Below are positions 35,770 through 43,643 of a stretch of DNA of 64,000 bases, one piece after another (within the stretch, counting starts at the first letter, position 1; every line of letters begins with the position of its first letter). The translations under genes and the position numbers were made by a program. This stretch comes from Rhodoplanes sp. GTDB lineage: Bacteria; Pseudomonadota; Alphaproteobacteria; Rhizobiales; Xanthobacteraceae. The stretch lies in assembly GCF_013377085.1 (NCBI RefSeq), contig NZ_JACAAX010000031.1, forward strand, positions 1-64,000, read 5' to 3'. The notes under the pieces were generated by a model, which did not search any database, was not told the origin of the DNA, and saw nothing but the letters and a program-made list of their open reading frames with translations.

Positions 35770-36249
35770 TCAGTAGATGCCGAGCATCGCCTCGATGGGG
35801 CCCTTCAGCAGCGGTACCTGAAAGCCCTTCTCGAGGACGAAATAAAAGAACAGGCTCGCCGTGATCCCGCAGACGGCGCCCACCCACGGTCGGTATCGTC
35901 CCTGCCACCAGATCGCCGCCGACAGGTACAGGACGGTCGCGACATAGAGTCCGAGGTAGACGGACAACAGGACGAACGCGGCAGCGAGGCCGAAGAAGCT
36001 GGCGATTCGGGAGAAGCGCGCGCGATCGAGAAACACCCGGCCGGCGAGCGGCCGCTGCATCACGGTTCGCGCCGCGTTCACGCCGCTCGCGACGACGATC
36101 ATGGCGCCGATGTAGAACGGAAACGCGCCCGGCTCCGGTCCGGCGCTGTCCCACCCGATCCCGTACTCGACCGCCCCGCCGAGGACGACGGCACCGAATG
36201 TCGCCGTGCCGACGGCGGTGGCGAGCTCGGCGGTGAACCGGGATATCAT
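35770..36249 (-). CDS. tctB: tripartite tricarboxylate transporter small permease
   Basis: A 159-residue membrane protein with four hydrophobic segments (about 10-30, 43-60, 82-100 and 120-140) and the family feature GPEPGAFPFYIGAMIVVASG. It assists TctA in the membrane. It is short and poorly conserved, as usual. It lies between tctC and tctA in the standard order (tctC-tctB-tctA), which confirms the assignment. Confidence 0.9.
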   Translation of the reverse strand: MISRFTAELATAVGTATFGAVVLGGAVEYGIGWDSAGPEPGAFPFYIGAMIVVASGVNAARTVMQRPLAGRVFLDRARFSRIASFFGLAAAFVLLSVYLGLYVATVLYLSAAIWWQGRYRPWVGAVCGITASLFFYFVLEKGFQVPLLKGPIEAMLGIY

Positions 36250-36320
36250 GTCAGCTCTCCATGCCTCCGTCCGGGCCGAGGGCGCAGTGCCCTCGCGGCC
36301 CGACCGGCGACGGCCGGACG

Positions 36321-37313
36321 TTACTTCACGATCCAGCCCTGCGCCTCGATGACCTTCTTGCTCTTGAGATCATCGGCGACGATGAAGTCGGTGAAGTCCT
36401 TACCGGCCAGGAAGCGTGGCGTCTGCAGGTTGCGGTCGAGCCACTCTTTCCATTCGGGCGTCTCGCTGACCTTCTTGAGGATGTCGACATAGAAGTCGAC
36501 CGCTTCCGCCGGCACGCCCAGCGGCAGCCACACGGTGCGGGGCATCTGGAATTGATCGACCGGCAGTCCGGCTTCCTTGCAGGTGGGGATGTCCGACCAG
36601 GCCATGTCGCCGACGACCTTGGCGGTTCCGGGCAGACGCGTCGGGCTGAAGACGCAGAGGGGCCGCACGGCGCCGGACTTCCAGTGGCCGATGTTCTCGT
36701 TCGGATTGTTGACGTTGGAGTCGATGTGACCGCCGGCCAGTTGCACGGCGGCGGCGTTGCCGCCCTGGAACGGCACGTAGATGAACTTGGCGCCGGTCGC
36801 AGCCTCGATCATGCCGGTGAGAATCTGGTCCGTGTCCTTCGACTGGCTGCCGCCCGCCTTGTAGGTGCCCGGGCTCGCCTTGGCCGCGTCGATATAGGCC
36901 TTCGCGTCCTTGAAGGACGAGGCGGAATTCACCCAGAGCAGGAACTCGTCGGCCGCCATGTTCGCCACGGGGGTCAGGTCGGCCGGCTTGTAGCCGAGCC
37001 GCGCGACGTAAGGCAGCAGGTACTCGTTGCTGGTGCCGAAGGTCAGCTTGTAGGGATCCTTGGCCTGCATCTTGGCGTAGACGAAGCCTTCGGCGCCGCT
37101 GCCGCCGCCCTTGTTGGTGACGATGATCGCCTGATCGATGAACTTGTACTTGAGGATGATCGCCTGAACGACGCGGGCGAAGTTGTCGGTGCCGCCGCCC
37201 GCGCCGGACGTCACGACGAACTCGATCGGTTTTATCGGCTGCCATGACGCGGCGTCGGCCGCGATCGGCACGGATGCGAGCAGTGCGACTGAGAGAGAGA
37301 TGAGCTTGCGCAT
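36321..37313 (-). CDS. tctC: tripartite tricarboxylate transporter receptor
   Basis: A 330-residue periplasmic receptor with a signal peptide (MRKLISLSVALLASVPIAADAAS). Family blocks are IEFVVTSGAGGGTDNFARVVQ, VTNKGGGSGAEGFVYAKM, YVPFQGGNAAAVQLAGGHID and DIPTCKEAGLPVDQF. The sequence is more divergent than the other two Bug receptors in the window, and the AGGG-TDNFAR block differs in detail, so its ligand may be unusual. As the cognate receptor of TctAB here, it decides what the operon takes up. Confidence 0.92.
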   Translation of the reverse strand: MRKLISLSVALLASVPIAADAASWQPIKPIEFVVTSGAGGGTDNFARVVQAIILKYKFIDQAIIVTNKGGGSGAEGFVYAKMQAKDPYKLTFGTSNEYLLPYVARLGYKPADLTPVANMAADEFLLWVNSASSFKDAKAYIDAAKASPGTYKAGGSQSKDTDQILTGMIEAATGAKFIYVPFQGGNAAAVQLAGGHIDSNVNNPNENIGHWKSGAVRPLCVFSPTRLPGTAKVVGDMAWSDIPTCKEAGLPVDQFQMPRTVWLPLGVPAEAVDFYVDILKKVSETPEWKEWLDRNLQTPRFLAGKDFTDFIVADDLKSKKVIEAQGWIVK

Positions 37314-37392
37314 CTTTTCCTCCGTTCAATGCGCCCCGGCGTGCATGTCATCTCGTATCGTCGAAGCAAGGTGGTGGTCGTCGTCTCCGCTG

Positions 37393-38427
37393 TCACGCGT
37401 GGGTCGGATCCCGCGCGTCGTCGAGGTGCGGCTGCGACGCCATGCGAACGGCGAGCAGCACTGCCTGACGGGCGGCGCCGATATTGGCAATTCCGCGGCC
37501 GACGATGTCGTAGGCGGTGCCGTGCGCCGGCGTGCAGATCGGGAAGGGAAATCCGCCGACCAGGGTGACGCCGCGATCGAAGCCCATCAGCTTCATCGCG
37601 ATCTGCCCCTGGTCGTGATACATCGTGAGCACCGCGTCGAAATCGCCGCGCTTGGCGCGCACGAAGACCGTGTCGGCCGGGAACGGGCCCGCCACGGCGA
37701 AGCCCCGCTCGATGCCCTGCTGCACGGCGGGCTCGATGACGTCGATTTCCTCGCGACCGAAGTTGCCGCCGTCGCCCGCATGCGGATTGAGGCCCGCCAC
37801 GGCGATCCGCGGACGCTCGAACCCGGCGGCGCGCATGCAGGCGTCCGCCAAGGCGAGGTTGCGCAGGATCGCCTCCGGGGTGATCGACGAGGCCACCTCC
37901 GAAAGCGGAATATGGGAGGTGACGCGCGCGTTCCACAACTCGTCGAGAACGTTGAACTCACGCGCCGGACCGTCGAACTTCAGAACGTCCGCGATGAACC
38001 GGATCTCGTCGTCGTAGCCCGCATAGGCCATCCGCATCGCCTTCTTGTTGAAAGGCGTGAAGACGACTCCCTGCGCCCGTCCGGCGGCGGCGAACTGCAG
38101 GGCGCGTCGGAAATTCTCGGTGGCGAAGCGGCCGCCCGGCAGCGTCGCCGCACCGATCGTCACGTCGCCGGGGTCGAGGTTCTTCAGATCGACCAGGATC
38201 GGCCGCGTCGGGTCGGTCGGGATCTGGTCCTCGGCCGACACCGTTTCGATGTCGAGCGAAACCCCTGCGACGGCAGCGCCGCGGTCGAGAACCCGGAGAT
38301 CTCCGAAGACCACGATCCGGGCCGCGGACCTGATGTCGGCTTGGCTGAGCAGTTTCGCTGCGAGCTCAGGACTGATGCCGGCGGGGTCGCCCATGGCGAG
38401 GGCGATGATCGGCCGACTGCCTGCCAT
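37393..38427 (-). CDS. 4-hydroxythreonine-4-phosphate dehydrogenase homologue (PdxA/PdxA2 type)
   Basis: A 344-residue NAD-dependent, metal-binding dehydrogenase of the PdxA family. ALAMGDPAGISPELAAKLL starts the protein. Metal and substrate residues are in NPHAGDGGNFGREE and TMYHDQGQIAMKLMGF. PdxA itself makes pyridoxal phosphate precursors; the PdxA2 branch oxidises and decarboxylates D-threonate- or D-erythronate-4-phosphate to dihydroxyacetone phosphate. As the first gene of a catabolic operon with a transporter, the PdxA2 role is more likely. No DUF1537-type acid-sugar kinase, its usual partner, is present. The ATG at MAGSRPI was chosen; an upstream extension lacks family character and would run through the operator. 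Confidence 0.87.
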   Translation of the reverse strand: MAGSRPIIALAMGDPAGISPELAAKLLSQADIRSAARIVVFGDLRVLDRGAAVAGVSLDIETVSAEDQIPTDPTRPILVDLKNLDPGDVTIGAATLPGGRFATENFRRALQFAAAGRAQGVVFTPFNKKAMRMAYAGYDDEIRFIADVLKFDGPAREFNVLDELWNARVTSHIPLSEVASSITPEAILRNLALADACMRAAGFERPRIAVAGLNPHAGDGGNFGREEIDVIEPAVQQGIERGFAVAGPFPADTVFVRAKRGDFDAVLTMYHDQGQIAMKLMGFDRGVTLVGGFPFPICTPAHGTAYDIVGRGIANIGAARQAVLLAVRMASQPHLDDARDPTHA

Positions 38428-38507
38428 GGAACTTTGGGGCGAGTGCACCGAGAGAGCCTCCCCTGGTGGACAGCGGAGTCGTAGCACCGTCGAATTCAAA
38501 ATCAAGG

Positions 38508-38523
38508 ATATTGCATGCAATAT
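38508..38523. promoter_or_regulatory. 16-bp palindrome, probable operator for the catabolic operon
   Basis: ATATTGCATGCAATAT is a perfect palindrome, and TGCAATTGTGC follows, with a possible further half-site. It lies 80 bases before the PdxA-like start and 51 bases before the divergent GntR gene. Operators of FCD-type GntR proteins are often short palindromes of this type, so this is the best candidate site. Confidence 0.65.
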
Positions 38524-38574
38524 GCAATTGTGCGTAGGCGTGAAATCCGATAGAAGAGACAAGCGGTTCCGGAT

Positions 38575-39312
38575 ATGTCGAATCCAGTGGCGATGAATCG
38601 ACTGGCTTCGATGGATCAGCGAGCGCCCGAGAAGTCCGGAGACATGGTGTTGGCGACGTCAGAGAAACGCGGACCGATCGTGCGGCAAACGCTGCACGAG
38701 GCCGTGGTGACGCGTGTCCGGGACATGATCATCGAGGGCACGCTCCCGTCGGGAACCCGCATCAACGAGAGCAACCTGGTCCACGAGCTCGGCGTCTCGC
38801 GGACGCCGCTGCGCGAAGCACTCAAGTGCCTGGCCAGCGAGGGGTTGATCGAACTGTCTCCCGGGCGCGGCGCCGTTGTCCGGCAGTTCACCCGGAAGGA
38901 CATCCACGACAGTCTGGTCGTGATCGGTGATCTGGAGGCTCTGGCCGGCCGGCTGGCTTGTGCCCAAGCGACCGATCAGCAGATCCGGGAGGTGAGGGAC
39001 CTCCACGATCGGATGATCGACATGTACAACAAGCGAACGAGGCTGACCTATTTCAAGCTGAACCAGGCCATTCACACGAAGATCGTCGCCATTTCGGGAA
39101 ACGACGCGCTCGCCTATGTTCACGGCATCATGCAGGCGCGGATCAGACGTATTCGCTACCTGGGCCACGAAGGGTCGGAGAACTGGGCTGCCGCGGTCGC
39201 TGATCACGAAGAGATCATCGCGGGACTGGAGGCCAGAAACGCCGAACGCCTGGGTCGTGCGTTGACGGCGCACATGGAGAGCGCCTGGGATCGCGTGCGG
39301 GCTGCGGTCTAG
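38575..39312 (+). CDS. GntR-family transcriptional regulator (FCD type)
   Basis: A 245-residue regulator. The winged helix spans about residues 38-105 (LHEAVVTRVRDMIIEGTLPSG, INESNLVHELGVSRTPLREALKCLASEGLIELSPGRGAVV). The FCD effector domain follows (DIHDSLVVIGDLEALAGRLA, FKLNQAIHTKIVAISGN, DHEEIIAGLEARNAERLG) with the Asp/His pattern of the metal-assisted carboxylate pocket. It is divergent from the PdxA-TctCBA-transketolase run and probably represses it until the substrate or an intermediate is present. Several ATGs near the start (38575, 38593, 38611, 38644) are possible; the first was kept. Confidence 0.88.
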   Translation: MSNPVAMNRLASMDQRAPEKSGDMVLATSEKRGPIVRQTLHEAVVTRVRDMIIEGTLPSGTRINESNLVHELGVSRTPLREALKCLASEGLIELSPGRGAVVRQFTRKDIHDSLVVIGDLEALAGRLACAQATDQQIREVRDLHDRMIDMYNKRTRLTYFKLNQAIHTKIVAISGNDALAYVHGIMQARIRRIRYLGHEGSENWAAAVADHEEIIAGLEARNAERLGRALTAHMESAWDRVRAAV

Positions 39313-39610
39313 AGCGGCATGACGTCGATTTTTGCAGCCTGATCGAAGCTGCTCCATCGTCACGTCGTCGTTGGACTCTGGACTCGGTCGTCCGCAGCGT
39401 GATCGCTGCGGCCACATTGAAGCGATCGTCACCGCTACCCACTCGATCCCGCTAGCCGAGATCTCTCGGCGACGCTGAACGCGTGGGATGACTCCAGGAG
39501 CGCTGAGGAGTCCCGCTGAGTTGCTGGCGCGAGCCGGCAGCTGGAGTGGTGGCCAAGGGCAACTCTAACGGACTTCAGTCGGTCGATAAGCACCCAAAGA
39601 GCCGTCCCGG

Positions 39611-40879
39611 CTAGGTGCCAAGGCCGGCCTCGGCACGCGTGACCTCGTACACGGAACTCCAGTCCTTCTGGCCGAGTCCCATCTCGACGCCCCGAGCCAT
39701 CTTGCGCTGGACCAGTTCGGCGAAGTCCCAGCGCACTCCCATCTCCTTGGCGGCATCGACCATGAGCGTGAGGTCCTTGAGACCGCCTCGAAGATCGAAG
39801 CCCAAGTCGTCGAAGTCCCTCCGCCAGATCCTCGTTGCGTATCCCTGCAAGACCGGCTGCGCCCACAACATCCTGAACATCGTATGCAGGACGGTCAGCG
39901 GAATTCCGCTCTTCTCGCCGAACGCGTAAACCTGCCCCATCAAGTCGATGACGATCGCCGCGGAGTAGTTCACCGCCAGCTTCATGGCCAGCGCGACCGC
40001 ATGATCCTCGCCGAGGTATTGAATCTGGCGCGTGTAGCTCTGAATGATCCCGCGGCTCGCCTCGAAAACCGATTGCTTGCCACAGACAAGTCCCACGAGT
40101 TCTCCCGCGCTGGCGGCATCAGGTCGGCCAAGGACCGGAGCAGCCAAGTACTCGCTACCATGCCCGACATGCAGCCCGACGAGCCGACGGGTCGCGTCTG
40201 CCGAGATGGTCGAAGCGCCGATATGAACCGCATCGCGCCCGAGGCCCGCGAGGATTCCGTCCGTCCCCTCGACGACGGCGAAGACCGAAGCATCGCCCAT
40301 CAGAGACGTGATGACGAAATTAGCGCCCCGCGCGGCAGCCGCTGGAGTCGCGGCCGCCGTCGCACCCGCCTCGACAAGCGGACGCGTCTTTTCCTCGGTG
40401 CGGTTATAGACCGTCACCGGGAAGCCGGCCCGCAGGAGACTGCGAGCAATCCCGGAGCCCATGCGACCGAGGCCGATGACCGCCACAGAAGGCTTTGCGC
40501 CCGTCACGGCCGGCGTGCGGTTCCGCGCCGAACGCACGAGGTCTCCGAACCAGGTCGCGACCTCGCCGTTCCCAATAATGCTCAACCATTCGTCGGCGAG
40601 CGCCTTCTGGAGTGCATCGAGATCAGAGCTTCGAAGTACGCACGTGGCTGCAGCCGCATCCTTCCAGACGAGTGAGACGTCGGGGTTCGCAAGCACGCCG
40701 CGTTGCGAGAAGACCGCACCGCCGCAGAAGACGAAGGACCTTCCCACGCTGTTGTCTCGGGTGCGCACCTGGACGGCGCACTTGCGATCACGGAGCTTCG
40801 CTTGGACGAGAGGATTCTTTGAGCTTCGGCGGAGAATGGTCGCCAACCCGAACAGCAGGAGTTCAAGCATCGGCTTCAT
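39611..40879 (-). CDS. two-domain protein: unrecognised N-terminal domain plus HIBADH-like dehydrogenase
   Basis: A 422-residue protein. Residues 1-118 form a separate domain that I do not firmly recognise (LRDRKCAVQVRTRDNSVGRSF, DVSLVWKDAAAATCVL, ALADEWLSIIGNGEVATWFGDLV); its pattern could fit a sterol-carrier-protein-2-like lipid-binding fold. Residues 131-422 are a beta-hydroxyacid dehydrogenase: VAVIGLGRMGSGIARSLLRAGF, VYNRTEEKT, APVLGRPDAASAGELVGLVCG and ALAMKLAVNYSAA with the likely catalytic Lys. The usual D-A-P-V-S-G-G signature is changed to A-A-P-V-L-G-R. Family members are about 290 residues, so the N-terminal domain is an addition. It is divergent from a TetR regulator, 84 bases away. 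Confidence 0.75.
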   Translation of the reverse strand: MKPMLELLLFGLATILRRSSKNPLVQAKLRDRKCAVQVRTRDNSVGRSFVFCGGAVFSQRGVLANPDVSLVWKDAAAATCVLRSSDLDALQKALADEWLSIIGNGEVATWFGDLVRSARNRTPAVTGAKPSVAVIGLGRMGSGIARSLLRAGFPVTVYNRTEEKTRPLVEAGATAAATPAAAARGANFVITSLMGDASVFAVVEGTDGILAGLGRDAVHIGASTISADATRRLVGLHVGHGSEYLAAPVLGRPDAASAGELVGLVCGKQSVFEASRGIIQSYTRQIQYLGEDHAVALAMKLAVNYSAAIVIDLMGQVYAFGEKSGIPLTVLHTMFRMLWAQPVLQGYATRIWRRDFDDLGFDLRGGLKDLTLMVDAAKEMGVRWDFAELVQRKMARGVEMGLGQKDWSSVYEVTRAEAGLGT

Positions 40880-40963
40880 GGACGTGGAGTCCTTTCGAAA
40901 TTGGTTGCGTTCACGCTGAAGACTATGTAAGTAATAACTTATGTTCACAACTCGCATTCAAAC

Positions 40964-41596
40964 GTGGCAAAGCGGACCATCGAGAGGTCCGGCCAAGTGA
41001 TTGCAAAAATGAGGAAACTTCCGCGCCAGACGCGGGCGCACCAGACCGTCGACTTCATTCTTGACGCGGCGGCTTACATTCTGGCCGAGCGTGGGCTCGC
41101 CGGTTTTACGACCAACCACATCGCTGAACGTGCCGGCGTGAACATCTCGTCGCTGTATCAGTATTTTCCCAACAAGCTCGCGATTCTGGAGGCACTACAG
41201 ACCCGCCATATTGCGACGCCGGATGACGGCTATGCACAGTGGCTGGAGCGCCTGCGGGATCTGTCGCTCGAGGAGGTCGTGCGTTCCGTCGTCGACGTCG
41301 CGCTCGAGATGCATGCCGCGAACCCGACGATGCACAGGCTGTTCCTCGACACCTTGCCGCGCCAGACACGGCACTCTCATGATGACTTCGAGGCGGATCG
41401 AATAGCGAGGATCGCAGCAATTCTGCTGCCCAAGAGCCGCGCCGGCAAGGATCCGGACATGATGCTGTTCATCACCCGCCATGCCCTGACCTGGGTTGTT
41501 CACGAGGCGGTCTGCGAACGGCCGGAATGGCTGACGGACCCCGCCTTCCGTAAAGAGCTCGTTGCATTGCTCGTAAATTTCCTACGCGCGGACTGA
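40964..41596 (+). CDS. TetR-family transcriptional regulator
   Basis: A protein of up to 210 residues. The N-terminal helix-turn-helix is complete: TVDFILDAAAYILAERGLAGF, TTNHIAERAGVNISSLYQYFPNKLAILEAL. The C-terminal part is a ligand domain of unknown specificity. The GTG start gives 210 residues; an in-frame ATG at 41009 (MRKLPRQTRAHQT) gives 195 and is also plausible. It is divergent from the two-domain dehydrogenase gene. A short inverted repeat, TAAGT-AATA-ACTTA, at 40928-40941 lies between them in an AT-rich stretch and may be its operator. Confidence 0.85.
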   Translation: MAKRTIERSGQVIAKMRKLPRQTRAHQTVDFILDAAAYILAERGLAGFTTNHIAERAGVNISSLYQYFPNKLAILEALQTRHIATPDDGYAQWLERLRDLSLEEVVRSVVDVALEMHAANPTMHRLFLDTLPRQTRHSHDDFEADRIARIAAILLPKSRAGKDPDMMLFITRHALTWVVHEAVCERPEWLTDPAFRKELVALLVNFLRAD

Positions 41597-41789
41597 TCCC
41601 CGCAGAGTTGGAGCGCCGCCGCTGTCGCGGCCAACGATTTCGAGTCAGGTGCGATGCGACTCGCGAACTTTCGCAAAGCAATGCGCTATTGGCAGACTCC
41701 GGACTATCTTCGGCGTTCTCGTTGCAGCAGAGGGGGGTCTTTCGGCGAGCAAAGTAGGCTCGCGTGTTTATGAGTACACGGCCCAGTAA

Positions 41790-42095
41790 AATGCGAGAGA
41801 CCCGCCGGCTCTGCCGGGGTGGCAGCAGCAGTTTGACGTTTACGGGAGTCCATCGACCGAGGCGATCCGCCGCGAGATGAAGTGCTGCGCCGCCGTCGAG
41901 CCGGTAATCGGTCACCCGAAGGCCGAGCACCGCATGGGCCGAAACCACCTCGACGGCAGACATGGCGACCGCGCCAACGCCATCCTGGCCGCCGCCGGCT
42001 ACGCCGTCCGCCTGCTCCTGCGGTGGTTCGAGGCGCTTTTGCGCACCCTCTGGGCCGCCATCCTCTACGCCGTCGCCACACCGCGTTGCGCCTGA
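41790..42095 (+). pseudogene. IS5-type transposase remnant (C-terminal fragment)
   Basis: A reading frame open from just after a TAA at 41787 encodes EAIRREMK, CCAAVEPVIGHPKAEHRMGRN, HLDGRHGDRANAILAAAGY and VRLLLRWFEALLR. This matches the C-terminal end of IS5-group transposases (consensus AVEPVIGHLKAEHRMGRNYL--GD--NAVLAAAGYNFR), including the last catalytic Glu region. The first two thirds of the gene and both ends of the element are missing. The rest of the 760-base gap between the TetR gene and the next small gene (41597-42356) holds nothing else that I recognise. Confidence 0.8.
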
Positions 42096-42356
42096 TCCAA
42101 ACGCGCAACGGCTTTCTTCACGGACGACTCGTGAACCGGGCCGAGAGGCCCGCCGAGCCCGGTGTCCGGCCCGGTTCCGGGCCGCCGATGCCAGAATCCG
42201 CCGGACGACGACGCGCAGCCCGGCCGGTCCACCCGCGGGAGAACACGTATCCGTTGCCGTTCCGGTAATCATTCGGGCAGCGTTTTAGGCAAACGTCGCA
42301 ATTCATCCACGGTCTGGTCAGGAATTCCCTCTACACGGGACGAACGGAGGACGACC

Positions 42357-42542
42357 ATGACTGACTGTGACTACCGTGGATACCGCATCATCACCAAGCG
42401 CACGGAAGAGTGGTGCGCCGAAATCTATGCGCCCGGCACCTATGGTCTGGTGGGCACCGTGGCGAGCCCGCGCACGGACGAACGATCCGTGATCCTGCTC
42501 GCCCAGGCCCGCATCGATCAGGACAGCCCGCGCCACTGCTGA
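42357..42542 (+). CDS. small hypothetical protein
   Basis: A 61-residue soluble protein (MTDCDYRGYRIITKRTEEWCAE, then IYAPGTYGLVGTVASPRTDE and a helical end ILLAQARIDQD). It has Cys at residues 4 and 20 and near the C-terminus. The start follows ACGGAGGACGACC, a strong ribosome binding site, which supports real expression. I do not recognise the family; it resembles short uncharacterised proteins of Hyphomicrobiales. Confidence 0.65.
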   Translation: MTDCDYRGYRIITKRTEEWCAEIYAPGTYGLVGTVASPRTDERSVILLAQARIDQDSPRHC

Positions 42543-42646
42543 ACGCGCGGCCGGGTGGCTGACCGGCCGCTCGCCGATAATCAGGCGACCAGACGGGTCG
42601 CCCCGAAGGGCGACCCCTCAGCCTGCAGGGGGCCGTGCCCCGGACG

Positions 42647-43027
42647 TCAGTAGCACGCGGGATACGGATAATACCCGCACTGGTAGGCCGGATAGCCGTA
42701 TCCGTAAGGTGCATAGGCTCCATAGGCTGCCGCGCCGGCCGCAGCACCCACGGCCGCGGCGCCCAGACCCCAGCCGACGCCCGGCCGCACATAGGGGCCG
42801 CGATAGCCGCCGTATACGGGCCCGCGATAGTAGCCGCCGCCGCGGTATACGCCGCCGCGATAGACGCCGCCGCCTACACCGACCCGCGCGCCTCCAAATC
42901 CGCCGACACGTCCGACGCCCACTCCGCCGCGACCGCCTCGTGCGTCCGCCTCGGACGGAATCGATGCGGCCAGGAAAAGTCCCGCCAGCGCAGCCGCACC
43001 GAGCGAGATGATCGTTCGACGACTCAT
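42647..43027 (-). CDS. secreted Gly/Tyr-rich protein
   Basis: A 126-residue protein with a signal peptide (MSRRTIISLGAAALAGLFLAASIPSEADA). The mature part is a low-complexity Gly/Arg/Tyr stretch (GGVYRGGVYRGGGYYRGPVYGGYRG) ending in a Cys-containing tail (YQCGYYPYPACY). It is probably surface or periplasmic and structural in character. The start follows GAGGAGACGAGCC. Similar short Gly-rich secreted proteins are frequent in this order; the function is unknown. Confidence 0.7.
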   Translation of the reverse strand: MSRRTIISLGAAALAGLFLAASIPSEADARGGRGGVGVGRVGGFGGARVGVGGGVYRGGVYRGGGYYRGPVYGGYRGPYVRPGVGWGLGAAAVGAAAGAAAYGAYAPYGYGYPAYQCGYYPYPACY

Positions 43028-43466
43028 GGCTCGTCTCCTCGTTGGAAAAGCCGCCGCGGGCGTGCCGCGGTGGCCTGATGGGCTGATTGCGGCGCAAGAC
43101 TACGCGCGAGCCCTCGGGTCGAGTTGACGATGGTCAACTCGCCGGCAGAAGACCGACTCTCGAAGTGCTTGTCATATCTCATGTTCGTGAAGTGGCGCGG
43201 CGGTGGACGCCATACGCCCGCACCGCCGGTGCGCCGGCCGGCGCTGCGCCCCAGTCCGCGACGCTTGTGCTGGCCACCCGGCTCTGCCGCGGCCAAGTCG
43301 CCGCGGCCAAGTCGCCACTGCCAAGTCGCCGTGGCCGCTGCGCGATACCATCGGCGCGGCGAAAGGGATCGTCTGGGGAGCTTTTTCGGCCGAACAGCTC
43401 GACCGCGGTGCGGGGACGCGGGAGCGGCCGAGGCGAGGCGGTGGTCCGCCTCGCCTCGGCTTGGGC
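43028..43466. other. intergenic stretch with a short tandem repeat
   Basis: About 440 bases without a supportable gene. It should hold the promoter of the Gly/Tyr-rich protein gene at its left end. Its right half contains the short tandem repeat listed separately. Confidence 0.35.
43291..43332. repeat. three-copy short tandem repeat
   Basis: The unit GGCCAAGTCGCCGC occurs three times with small changes (14, 15 and about 13 bases). It lies in non-coding DNA. It is too short and has no spacers, so it is not a CRISPR array. Confidence 0.6.
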
Positions 43467-43643
43467 TCAGCAGCGGTGCTTGGGCCGCTGCGCGCCGGCG
43501 TCCGTCGGTTCGATCAGGCCAAACGCCCGCAGCGTCTCGAGCGCCTGATCGGACACGGCATGCGGCGAGTGCCGGAAGGTGTCCAGGATGGCGAGGACCG
43601 CCGTGGGGGGATCGTTCGAAGCGGGATGTCGATGGGGGGTCAT
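43467..43643 (-). CDS. small hypothetical protein
   Basis: A 58-residue protein: MTPHRHPASNDPPTAVLAI, then LDTFRHSPHAVSDQALETL, RAFGLIEPTDAGAQRPKHRC. The second half reads as two amphipathic helices with a small hydrophobic core, and codon use fits the window. I do not recognise it. Support comes from the protein-like pattern and third-position GC; no strong ribosome binding site is obvious, so confidence is moderate. Confidence 0.4.
   Translation of the reverse strand: MTPHRHPASNDPPTAVLAILDTFRHSPHAVSDQALETLRAFGLIEPTDAGAQRPKHRC

Noticed and set aside
34168-36492. Plus-strand frame of 774 codons over tctA/tctB
   Set aside because: Very rich in Asp, Arg, His and Gln with no motif; shadow of the TctA and TctB genes.
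41472-42272. Minus-strand frame of 266 codons over the IS remnant
   Set aside because: Arg/Gly-rich shadow; the transposase-like sequence is on the plus strand.
43291-43332. Possible CRISPR-like repeats
   Set aside because: Units of about 14 bases follow each other without spacers, and no cas gene is present.
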